In this document: positions 53,931 to 64,000 of the stretch, in pieces
Numbering within the stretch: position 1 is the stretch's first letter
How the letters are laid out: each line of letters opens with the position of its first letter
Source: Diphasiastrum complanatum
Lineage: Eukaryota > Streptophyta > Lycopodiopsida > Lycopodiales > Lycopodiaceae
Length of the DNA stretch: 64,000 nucleotides
Reading direction: 5' to 3'
Assembly: GCA_029204225.1 (NCBI GenBank)
Contig: CM055094.1
Span: 68,408,536 to 68,472,535, forward strand
Made by a program: the position numbers and the translations under genes
The notes under the pieces: generated by a model
Databases searched by the model: none
What the model was told of the DNA's origin: nothing
Seen by the model: only the letters and a program-made list of their open reading frames with translations

Positions 53931-54898
53931 GTTAAGCATTTCCTTGTTTGTGTTTGTTTCACTAACCACCTATTTTGTACTTGTGGTTATTCTGCGTGTA
54001 ATTTTGATTTTCTTAGCCATATGTGTAGTTCTGTACATGTTCCGCGAAACCTATTATGCGGCGGAGTTACATCTTCGAGCTCTTAAGCATTGCCTGATAT
54101 GTGTTGGTTTTATTCACATCCTGCTTTGTGCTTGAGGTTCTTCTACCTGTAAGTTGATTTCCTTAGCCGTATGTATTGATTCTGGGAATCTATTAATGGG
54201 GCAGAGTAATGTCTTACAGCTCTTAAGCATTGCCTGAATTTTGTATATTTCATTAACATCCTAATTTGTGCTTGAGGTGCTTCTGCTTGTAAGCTTGATT
54301 ATCTTAGCTACGTGCATAGTTTTATATTTATTCTGGAAAATACATTTTGCAGCAGAGTTTTGTTTTGTGCTTGCTTTTCTAAGCCGTATGTATATATTCT
54401 GTTAATCTATTATCGGGGCAGAGTAATGTCTAACAGTTTTAAGCATCGCCTGAATTGTGTTCTATAAACGTTCTATCCTTTGCTTGAGGTTTGTCTGCTT
54501 GAAAGTTTGATTTCCTTAGCGATATGTATTGTTCTATATATTATGTGTAATCTATTATGCAGCAAAGTTGCGTCTCCGTGCCCTTCGTATCCAATTAGGA
54601 ATTGCCCTGAATTGTGTTTGATTTATTTACATTCTATTTTGTCCTTGAGATTCTTCTGGTTGTAAGTTTTATTTTTTAGCCATACATATAGATCTATATA
54701 TAATCTACAAAACCTACCATACTTCGATTTACCTGTGGCTGCGTCAATCTATTTGGCTTTTAGATATCTATTTTGTGCTTGAGGTTTCTCTGCCATAACT
54801 GAGTTCATTATATACATTCTAAAAAACCTCATACGTTTCGATGTACTATTTACCTTTTGGATCTGAAGCGTTTTATTGCATTTGGCTGCTTTCTGCAG
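53931..54898 (+). repeat. Intron of PLAT gene made of diverged ~130-bp repeats
   Basis: About six or seven imperfect units recur in order: TTAAGCATTGCCTGAATTGTG, TTGTGCTTGAGGTTCTTCTG, TGTAAGTTTGATTTCCTTAG (each truncated in some units), CCATATGTAT, and ATTATGCAGCAGAGTT. Units begin near 53931, 54085, 54223, 54438 and 54600. The one at 54362 is shortened and the last is highly diverged. The array fills nearly the whole intron and ends at the acceptor TTCTGCAG (54898). Confidence 0.8.
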
Positions 54899-55336
54899 CC
54901 TACGTGTACATACTCAATCTACATAAGAACCGGGGGCATTATAAAGGGCGGAACAGATTCAAATATCGGTGTTCAATTGTTCGACAGTTCAAATAATTCC
55001 ATCACTGTCAGTAATCTTGTACCTTGGGGGGGCCTTATGCCTGAAGGTCATGACTACTACGAACAAGGAAGCCTAGATATCTTCAGTGGCCTCGAATATT
55101 GCCTGGCCACTCCCATCTGCAAGCTTATCATATCATCAGATGGTAGCGGACCTCATCACGGCTGGTACGTCAACTACCTGGAAATCACCTCCACTGGTCC
55201 GCACATTCCCTGCACTCAGCATTTGTTCACTCTTGAGCAATGGCTGGCAAGAGACGCTTATCCCTATGAGTTGACGGCAGTAAGAGATGACTGCAAATAT
55301 GTTTCTGATATAAAACTTACCCATGGGACTGCTTGA
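54899..55336 (+). CDS. PLAT-plant-stress protein, exon 2 (PLAT/LH2 domain)
   Basis: The exon starts after TTCTGCAG and encodes a whole PLAT/LH2 beta-sandwich: CTYSIYIRTGGIIKGGTDSN, VQLFDSS, NLVPWGGLMPEGHDYYEQG, LDIFSGLEYCLATPICKLII, SSDGSGPHHGWYVNYLEI, then LFTLEQWLARDAYPYELTAV, ending at TGA 55334. These are the hallmark phrases of the plant single-domain PLAT proteins (the Arabidopsis PLAT1 type), which are secreted or ER-associated and linked to stress tolerance. Conserved Cys pairs are present. The mature domain is full length, and the total of about 169-174 residues fits the family. No stops or frameshifts. This is the best-supported gene in the window. Confidence 0.92.
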   Translation, partial: PTCTYSIYIRTGGIIKGGTDSNIGVQLFDSSNNSITVSNLVPWGGLMPEGHDYYEQGSLDIFSGLEYCLATPICKLIISSDGSGPHHGWYVNYLEITSTGPHIPCTQHLFTLEQWLARDAYPYELTAVRDDCKYVSDIKLTHGTA

Positions 55337-57060
55337 CAGTGGACACAACCCGGCGTTCTATAATGATCAGCATAATCGAGTGCTTGAGATCGTCATAACC
55401 AGCCGTTTTGGCTGCTCTTAAATAACGTTTTGGCATTTGGCATGTCTCTTATGGTATCTTTCTGCTTCAAATGTACAAAAAAAACCTCACTGAATGTGAC
55501 TAGTTGCTATCCCAAATTCTCAATCATTTGGACTTTTTGATCTCAAGATCTTACTAGTGCGAAGCAAAGTCAAGATTGCATTGGAGGGAAATTTTGCAAG
55601 TTAAATGTTACAAATATTGGCTGCATATTGTCAAAGCTTGTATTTCCTATCAATTTTTTTTGTCGTTCTGCATTGATTGAAGCTACTACAGGTGAGTAAA
55701 AAGAATCACTTTTGAAAGGGTCTTGTTGAACAAATGCTAGTACCTCACATTATTCCAAACATGCACCGTCTCATTTTCTTTGACTAGTTTATGTGTATGT
55801 CTTGTCAATCAAGTGAACTGACATGTTGGGAGAAGATGAAGATGAAAGCTTTCATGACATCTTTGCATGTTAGAACTGGTGAAAATATATGTGAGATGAA
55901 AATAGGTGATAAAAAAGATCATGAGAGGCCCTACATCAAACAAAATTATGGTGAAGTCATCTCTCAGACTTGAATGTAGTAGTAGCATGAAGTTCGTGTG
56001 GTATTGGTGGTTGAATTTGAAATGTTGTTAGGCAACTCAAAATTAAAGTAAGCTCAATGGTGATTTGACTATATATGTTCAATTTGTTTTAGATTTACAA
56101 GCATTCAAAGGAATATTTGTTCATAATTGTGGGGTCTCACTTGTCTACCTTGGAATCCAAAGTTTATTTGCTCACAGTTCAAAGCCCCTCTTGGAAACCA
56201 AAATGCATTTTGATCTAAATAGTGTTGTTTTGTGCATGTTATTTGAATTTTCTAAGAATTTAGTAGTTTGAGTTTCTGTGGATAATTGTTTTGATCCTAT
56301 ATGTGAATGTTTAAGTCTCCCAAGAATATGGGAGGAATGTCAATAGGTGAATTTTGTATTAAATTTTTTAATGTTTGTAAAAAACAAAAATCGTGTTTGG
56401 TAGTCTGTATAGAGCTATTGTCTGTATATCATATCTTGTGAATTTGATACATGCTATTTTTATGAATTCATTACTTGAGTTTAGTTCTAAACAAGGTTTG
56501 TACAATATATGTGACTCGTGTTTTTTAGAGCAAGCTATAGGATGGAATATTGGCTGAAAATACTTTTCAAGATTAACGTCTTATGTTTCTTGTAAGCATA
56601 GTCTATGTAATGCTATGAGATTATTGTTTGTTTAAGTATTTTTATATTGTGAAAGTAATGATGTGGTATTCAATGTTTGTATTATCATATATGTGGACAT
56701 TTCATTTTGTAGATTTGCAATTGTATTTTGTGAAGATGTTGATGCTAGCAAACGTTGTATTTTTATGAATGTGAATGTTCTTGTTGATTGGCTTGAAGAA
56801 ATGTAGATTTTTTTTTTTCTATTCTAGCTAGTGTTGTGCATGTTAGTACATGCTGTTTAATTCTTGTTCAAATACTACTGAAATGTTGCAAGTGTATTTA
56901 TTGAACCAAAAGGAACATTAAGAATTTCAATATAATCGAAAACAATACTGCAATAGATATCCAAGGTCCATTTCAGAATTGGTAAAAAGAATTTCATTCT
57001 CTTATAAGTTAGTACTACTGGTTGTTTCATTCATTATAAAGAACCACTCTATAATGCTTA
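55337..57060. other. 3' flank of PLAT gene and intergenic sequence
   Basis: AT-rich, with no further exon recognised. The open frames at 55791 and 56065 carry no known motif. Polyadenylation of the PLAT transcript must occur here, but no signal is clear enough to place. Confidence 0.4.
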
Positions 57061-57339
57061 AAAAAGAATCCAAGTTATTAGACTCCTGTATGGAACACAT
57101 TCCATTTGCTTTTTGCTTGCAAATTCTAGGGATTTAGTCCAAATCCAATTGCAACACAAAGATGGTTCCATAATTGGATTATGATTACCTCTTCTCTTAG
57201 AATCTTCGATTCTTCGAAATTCTAAATGAACATTGGAGAAAGGAATCCATTTTTCAGAAGCAGTTTATAAATATAATTATAAAAGCCTGAATTCTCATTT
57301 GTTATCACTTATATACTTTCGAAATTCAAAGTAGGTTAA

Positions 57340-57830
57340 CATAACTGATCGACTTGGTCAACCAATTCTCTTCACTTCAGGTTTCATCTCCTTCCTTCCT
57401 TCCCAAATGTGGTTTAAACTAAAAGCCCCAGATTTGGCAAGGAAAAAGATCAATTTTGAATTAGTAGAATTTTTATCTATTGTCATTCAGTCATTTTCGA
57501 TTGTTCACTAGTTAAGTTCCGCACTCAACTACTGGCAAATCCACAAGTAGATAGGCAAAATTAACCATTCTAACAAGATTTGTGTTTCTTGGTTTTTATT
57601 GATTACACAAAACAAGAAATACTGACTTTTAGTTAACAGATTTCAAAATCTTCAACTGAAAGTGAAAGGTATTGTGACCTTATAAAACTGACTGATTTCG
57701 TCTCAGTAAGGTCATTCACTTTATAAGCGATTCCTGTTTGATCAAAAACCAATGAATTTGAACAATATAAAAACATCCACGGTTCTTTCAAATTTTTACG
57801 TAACTGGGATTTTCCCATTTAGAAAGGATT
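57340..57830. repeat. Diverged dispersed repeat, copy 1
   Basis: Shares ordered words with 63480-63945: GTCAACCAATYSTT, CAGTAAGGYCATKCACTT, TTTTTACGTAAYTGGGA. The spacing between words is similar in both copies. No coding capacity is visible. Confidence 0.55.
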
Positions 57831-59290
57831 TCGAAACATCAAGCATGCATCCTATATGACATGCAATGATTTCTAAAAAATCAAAATTTTTACGTAAAAC
57901 ACCTAGTAACTGGAAAATTTGCTTTTCAACTAGCTTTAATTAAACTGTATTCTAGCATGAAATTACTCTTATCACCCTACTGTATCACCTTGTATCATCC
58001 ATCCAAACATGCATACATGTTTATCCAAATACTTTCAACACTGGAAAAGCACTTTACCGATTCAAAGGCAAGCATCCAATCAGAAAAATTCGGAAATTTT
58101 TCAAATTTAGTCTAAACTTTGCCAAACTTTCGACGACCATAACTTTTGCTATAGGACTTCGATTTGGTCATTGTAAAACATAGTATAGAGGGAGAAGAGG
58201 TTTACAAGACACTGTCCACTTTCCACATCACCTTGCCACCTAGGCTTCACACGTGCGAGCTGTAAATGATTGAAAATCCAGAAGGAGGCCGCACTTTTTT
58301 CCAAGGGTGTTTCTTAAAAATCCATATCCAGCCCAATAAGCATCAATGTCCACCAACAAGCAATCATAAGCTCTATCATGCAAAATTTGTATTTATGGAC
58401 TCTTTCAACAAGCAAAACTTTAAGATAATGGTGCCTAAGCCCCCGAACACCAAATTGGATGCATGATCGCTCAAATTAGAGACAATCTATCATATCTTTC
58501 AGCTTGTAAAAAGATCCAATAGGTTCAGACCACCTATTGAGAGTTATTCAAACTCGGAAAACCACAAAAATACACTATCTTTTGACTTTTTGAGACCCTT
58601 AATGGCGTCCAATCACAACCAAACTTCATGAAAGCCTTTGGAAAACATGATTAAACCTTTTAAAATATGAATGCAAAATATTAGCTATGGATTTTATGAA
58701 TAACACCAAAAACATTGAAAAACCACCAAAAAACCATGTTATTTGACAAATTTTCAATCTTTTTTGCAATTTTTTGTGGATCAAACCCACACGGAAGTGC
58801 AATCAAGCCATATCTATTGTAATTCAATTACATGAAAGCACTAAAAGTTTTGATTTCAGTCAATCATGGTCCATATAGCCCATTTTTAGCCCAAAATCAC
58901 TAGATTTTGATAAAAAAATCACTATCTTTGACCATAACCATGAGATGAAATCATTAGAATCAATCATAATGACTGGTAAATAGCAAGTACAATTCTGATA
59001 AACATTCATGAACAGTAGATTTGATGAATTTCAAGCCAAAACATAGAATACTAACTCAAAAACCGCAAAAAATTGTCAAAAATCCATAAATTTCCATCAT
59101 TTTCTATGGAAAATCTCCATAATAATGATCATTAGGCTGAAAGCAAATCAAAATGAGAGAATTTACTTATTTGGAGGTCACCTCCACCACCGGAAAGTAA
59201 AAGCAAGGAGGAAATACCAAAAAGCTGGAAAAAAACAAAAAAGAATTCTATCTTTTGATCGATGCAAAGCCTTGCTCTGATATCACTGTA
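57831..59290. other. Intergenic, possible interior of a minus-strand LTR element
   Basis: No protein motif. At 59275-59286 the complement reads TGATATCAGAGC, one base off the usual PBS core (TGGTATCAGAGC), and is followed on the right by TGTAAGGATCATCACATG, which could be an LTR end. That would make this stretch the leader of a non-coding LTR element on the minus strand. Both LTR edges are unresolved. Confidence 0.3.
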
Positions 59291-59811
59291 AGGATCATCA
59301 CATGAAGATCTACCTAGATCTTGTTGCATGCAACCAAAAGGATACCTGTGGAGCCAAACCACCCAACCAACATGAAATGGATAGTCAAATCCCTAACCGC
59401 TTCACCCCCGAGCTATGGTGATTGAATGCCTCCATTTGGAATGAGAAGTAGGGTGTTCCACCAGGTTATATAATCTATAAAAGATAGAAAATATTCTCTC
59501 TAGGATCCCTCTAATTCTATCAAAAGCAATTGATCTCATCATCTTGCATAATAGCAGTCAAACACCATGCAAGTACTCTATAAGTCCAATTATAGGTCTA
59601 GGCCCTCATAAGATTATTAATTACATTTCTGGCCAAGTCCGAAAAGATGTGGCGTAGCTAACAACCTTATACACTAGAGTACTGGCTATCCATGTCATGA
59701 ATAATTCCGAATCCCACAATTGGACATTGATGTAATAATCAAGATGCTGGTGGCCAATGATTCACAAGGATATGGAAGAATTCTTAAGAAAATGTAGTGT
59801 ATCAATGAGCC

Positions 59812-60600
59812 ATGAGGCCCATCAAGACTAATTTTGACTTGCTACATCAAGTTATGACTCATGCACCATTCGAGAAGTGGGGATTAGACTATATCGGCCC
59901 TATTCACCTAGTAGCAAGGAGCACCCAAGCCCGATATCCCAACCTGCAGCACCCGCCGCCATGCCACAACCACCATTTTCACCTCCATTGCAGCTATCAC
60001 TCCCTCCACTAGTTACCCCACAGCCTTTTCTTCTGCATCCACCATCCCTCCATCCTCCACTACCATTATTGCCACTCCATCCATTACCATTGTCTCTTTC
60101 GTTCCAATCACATCCTCCGACTCTGCCATCCATCTCCATCAATCCGCAAGACTCCCAACTAGGCACCCTTGCCATCATGAATCTCATCAACTTCATCCCA
60201 CCCCACTCTCCAAATATTCTCGACACCACTCTACAATTTCCCATGCCCAACATCCTGTCATCTTTCAAACAATCCATCTTGTCTCTGCATCTGTTTCTAC
60301 TCCCCCTCTACTCCTCACACCATTTAGATGATGATGCATTCGACAGTACAATTTTCATCTCAAACCCTCTGCATGCTGATCCCACAACACCAGAGAATTG
60401 AAGACAAAGAGGAAATGGCCACATAATAATCGGACCCAGCCAACACATCCACACCGCCCACTCCACACGACATCACGACGGCCTACCAACAATTGGGCAC
60501 CATGCTCAAGGACTTGGTAGACGCCAAGGAGAAATTGGACGATCGTGTAGTCAAGCTGGTGGCTATAGATGTGCTATTTTCTCAAGGGAATTTTGGAATT
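59812..60600 (+). pseudogene. Gypsy integrase piece joined to Pro-rich and gag-like sequence
   Basis: The frame at 59812 reads RPIKTNFDLLHQVMTHAPFE and KWGLDYIGPIHLVARSTQAR, the start of a Ty3/gypsy integrase core with its first catalytic Asp. It then breaks into a CCA/CTC-rich stretch (59940-60400) that is open on the plus strand as a Pro/Ser/Leu-rich frame. After a stop at 60399 a third frame reads DITTAYQQLGTMLKDLVDAK, a gag-like coiled coil. Integrase and gag belong at opposite ends of an element, so this is a rearranged chimera. Confidence 0.55.
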
Positions 60601-63170
60601 GGATTCACTAATTCTGGTTTGATGCATGCTTGTCAAATGTGGTGGTAGAGTGCTCTTCTACACATTTGATTTTGAGTAAAGATGTTAAGAATTAGTGTGA
60701 ATCATTTGTAAATTCCTATTATTTTTGAGAAAACTTTCAACGATGTGGAATGATTTGCTTGGTTTGGTTCTAAATCATAACATATCAGTTGAGTTGATAG
60801 ATAAATGGAAAGTGAGTCTATTTATCCCGTATGTATGAACTGTTAACAATTATGACATGATTTCTTTGAGTCAATGTGGAGGTCAGTGTTCTTGGACCGA
60901 TCTATAGTAGTAGCAGCGAACGTTGTCAATCTGATGGCAGGTCGCTGATTGGATCATGGACGATTCCTAAAATTGCACCCGTTGAGAAAATTTTGATTTC
61001 CTAGTAAGATTTTGCCTTTTTTTTTTAAAACTCTGGAATAAGGATTTATTCCTAGTTAGGAGTTAAACTAAATGTGGATTTTTAATCCATTTATTTTCCT
61101 TCTCTATCGTAAGTTTTAGGATCCACATTAAGATTGTACGTCTGTGATTGATTTCCAAAGGTGAATCAAGTGGACGTTTTAGCAAGGTACTTATTGAAGG
61201 TGAATTTAAATTGTGACTAATTTACTGTGAGGTGTATAGAGATGAACTCTTTATTCAACAGATGTTTTGTTGAGTATGGTAAGAGAGTACTGAAAATCTT
61301 GTGGATTTCCTATTAATGTAATTTCATCTTTTAGAACTTAAATAATAAACTTTAACGGAGTAATGCTAAAGCCAGTGAAATGAAAAGAAAAAACAGTCCA
61401 ATTTTATTGGAAAAATTGTAATTGTTTGAAACTCATCAAAAATAATAAACTGATTTTATTTCCTGGTTAGATCCTATGGTGAATTGTATGCAAAAGATCA
61501 GACTAGTACTGTTATTCATACTAGTGGATGATTTTTGTATATCGGTGATTCAACCTAGGTATAGGATATAAATGAAATTGTTTCAGAATTTTTTCTACAA
61601 AAATTCATTTTTTACATCCACTAATGTCTTTATATCTTTGTTGTACCTTAGTTGAAACAGATTTTCAGGGGACTGAAAATCCTAAGGGGGGAAGAAGAGT
61701 GGACATCAGAGGTAGTAAATGTGATCGGGAGATGTATTTCACAGTTAGGATTTTGGTAATCCCTAGAAATAATCGCTTAGTACCAGATATTAATTTTCTA
61801 GATAGAATTCATTTAGTTGAATTCATAACTGATATCTTTGTAACCTTAGAGTTATCCATAGTTTTGGATGTCAATTGTGATGTTAGAAGTAGAATCTGAT
61901 ACATGGATTACATTGGATCTGTTAGATAATAGAAGCTTGTCCCTAGAGTTGACACTCTTGGATTAGTAGGGATTCGAAGCTTATCACTAACCTGGAAGGA
62001 TCGAAATGTAATGTTGAACCATGTTAATTCTTCTACTTAAATCACAAGGTCAGGTATGAAATTGTTATATCCATCTGAAAGGCATGCCAGTCATCCAGAT
62101 GAATAGATTCTCCAGTTTTTGAGAACAAGAGATAATATCCTATATGGACTATAGGACAACTAGATGGGTCTGTGTGTATCAAATAAGGCGGTTAAGTGTT
62201 TTCTGAAAAAAAGAGCTGGTGGTATGGGACATCGGTAATTTTGGAAAGGAAATTCTAGGACTGTAAAGATCTGATTGTCAATGGAGTATATTAGTTCCTA
62301 GTCGCGATATGAGAAAAAGAAGACCATTGATTAAATGTTGAGGTATTTTGTGTAGTGAACATAGACATATGATCAAGTATTGTTGGAATAGATACTTGTA
62401 AATTTAACGGGTCTTTCTGTGAAAAGATTTATTGGTTAACTTAAAAGTGATTTGGACATTAATCTAAATGTGGTGTTGTACGGTACAAGTAAGATATGCA
62501 CCTAGACATTTGAGATTTCTAAATCGTTGGAAATTAACTTCAGTAGTTGGTTTACTCTTGTGGAAGCTAATTGGTAAAATGGACAGTGTGAAGAGAATTC
62601 ACTAGGCATCAGTCTTGCTTTCCTATTAGATGAAATGAGAGAGAGAAGAGAGAAGATCCCTTTCTCCACAAGTTACAACAATATATAGCAGGTCCAAACC
62701 CTACTTTGCCACTTGGCTTTCCCTCCAATATGAAAAACCCTAGTATTTTGGGACTAGATTCAATGTACTCAAAGTTCAAATTTGAATCTCTCTCAAACTC
62801 GACTACCAACTTCCCCACACTTTCAAAAAGTGTTTATTGAATGTATTTTAAACTAATATAACTTCAAAAAGTTTAACTCGAAGTCTAAAATGAGTTTTGG
62901 CCTCAATTGACAGTTTACCAAAATATGACTAAACTTGTTGAAATCTCTCACAGTTAAATTTAAAATTTCAAAATTTGTTATTTGACATCTCAATAACTTG
63001 AATCGTGAGTCTCTTTCATTTTGAGCAGAATTTCGATACATGCTTGGAATTATTGCAAATCAAATATCAGTTTGTCTTTTTCTGATATATTTGCTTCTTT
63101 TGCTTGGGTTCCGATGTCATTTGATCCAACTTGTTGAAACATTTATTTTAAGTTTTTTCTTGAACTCGTT
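60601..63170. other. Intergenic, no gene recognised
   Basis: AT-rich. The frame at 61624-61899 (91 residues, begins MSLYLCCTLVETDFQG) matches nothing I know, and its context gives no support. I see no LTR, PBS or splice-bounded exon. Confidence 0.4.
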
Positions 63171-63179
63171 TCTTTTTCT

Positions 63180-63964
63180 TCTTTAGTTTGGATGCTGGTG
63201 GATTAAAAGTGCTTCGTGGACACCACTATCATGGAATCATAAGCTTTTGCGATTCTTACGACATCATCAAAAGAGTGAAACACTTTTGCTTGCATTCCAG
63301 TTTAGATTAAAATGATGGAATTGTATTCCATAAAACCATAAATTCTTGTAGATAAGAGTTCAAACTCTTCATCTCTATTCCGCAGTTAATGGACTTTTGA
63401 TAGTAATATGAATCGTTTACTACAACAAGCAATTTTCTAATGATTCCATGAAGCCATTCCATGTAGTGGGTTTTGACTCTCGTCAACCAATCGTTATCTA
63501 CCTCAAACTTATTCTCTTTCTTCTCCCCTAATACGATTCCGATTGGAAATCCACATTTAGTGAGGACAGTGCCTTGACATGATTTACCAAGTCTTTCATT
63601 TGCTAATGCTGCGAATTGTCTGGATTATTCATTTTTGAGTGGCTCACTCAATTGTAGACAAATTTGGAGATAGATTCGCACTGGAGCCATTTCACTCGGA
63701 CTTGTGGTTCCATCAGCAATTATCAATTACCTGATACAAGAAGTTGCCATTATTAGTTGAAAAATGAAAAATCTTCTTTAATTTTAATGAGACTAATTGA
63801 GACCTCAAAATCAGACTAAATAAATTCAGTAAGGCCATGCACTTATGAAGCCAATTTCGATTAATCAACAGTTAATGGATTTCGAAAATATCAAAACAAA
63901 TTTGGTTTGTAAAATGTTTTACGTAATTGGGAATTTCGATCCTTGTCCGATATAAGCTAAAAAG
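63180..63964. repeat. Diverged dispersed repeat, copy 2
   Basis: Partner of 57340-57830, with the same ordered words at comparable spacing (GTCAACCAATCGTT, CAGTAAGGCCATGCACTT, TTTTACGTAATTGGGA). The element may continue beyond the window end. Confidence 0.5.
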
Positions 63965-64000
63965 TGTAAAAATTGATTTTCACCATTGAAATTCAGTTTC

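Noticed and set aside
59900-60277. Gly-rich minus-strand frame
   Set aside because: Antisense of the CCA/CTC-rich Pro stretch; low complexity.
61624-61899. 91-residue frame as a possible gene or viral remnant
   Set aside because: No motif, no neighbours and no splice or promoter signals that support it.
1-64000. CRISPR arrays, operons, bacterial signals
   Set aside because: The sequence is clearly plant nuclear DNA; none of the repeats has the regular repeat-spacer form.

Overview
This is a gene-poor, AT-rich stretch of a land-plant nuclear genome, and most of it is layers of decayed retrotransposons. Three protein-coding loci can be supported: (1) a minus-strand WD40-repeat protein at 1796-3403; (2) a plus-strand plant B3-domain protein with two B3 domains, exons at about 35497-36402 and 43993-44460, whose second B3 domain is split by a 7.6 kb intron; (3) a plus-strand PLAT-plant-stress protein with exons at 53844-53930 and 54899-55336. 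The B3 and PLAT-plant-stress families place the sequence in land plants. The low gene density, the TE-filled intron and the mix of Ty1/copia, Ty3/gypsy chromovirus, LINE and tRNA-derived SINE copies suggest a large-genome lineage such as a fern or gymnosperm. That lineage is inference, not shown by the sequence.

Layout: 0-1.7 kb, unannotated sequence with a G19 tract and a perfect hairpin; 1.8-4.0 kb, the WD40 gene and a tandem-repeat upstream region; 6.5-9.5 kb, a minus-strand copia relic with PBS and probable LTR; 9.5-11.9 kb, a plus-strand copia relic; 12-20 kb, intergenic sequence with small tandem duplications and a doubtful short gene at 17.4 kb; 20-23 kb, duplications, a perfect palindrome and a hairpin/minisatellite element; 24-34 kb, a plus-strand gypsy element interrupted by a complete minus-strand chromovirus-like element (27014-32636) with matching LTRs and a 5-bp target-site duplication; 35-44.5 kb, the B3 gene, whose intron holds a LINE (37.0-38.8 kb) and a second gypsy relic (39.96-42.2 kb); 45-46.4 kb, an inverted repeat and a SINE; 47.5-49.3 kb, two fused copia fragments; 50.0-52.3 kb, a chromovirus pol of the same family as the nested element; 52.3-53.3 kb, copia fragments in opposing orientations; 53.8-55.3 kb, the PLAT gene with a minisatellite-like intron; 55-64 kb, intergenic sequence with a diverged long repeat pair and a chimeric integrase/gag relic.

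The most unusual object is the nested element at 27.0-32.6 kb. It keeps LTRs, PBS, gag, protease and an integrase-C-terminus/chromodomain tail. Reverse transcriptase, RNase H and the integrase core are replaced by about 1.7 kb with long open frames that I cannot match to any pol domain. A pol copy of the same family at 50-52 kb keeps those missing domains, so it may represent the autonomous partner lineage. Second is a GAACC-based hairpin array around a minisatellite at 22.1-22.6 kb, with a compact copy at 43.0 kb. All reading was by eye; no searches were run.
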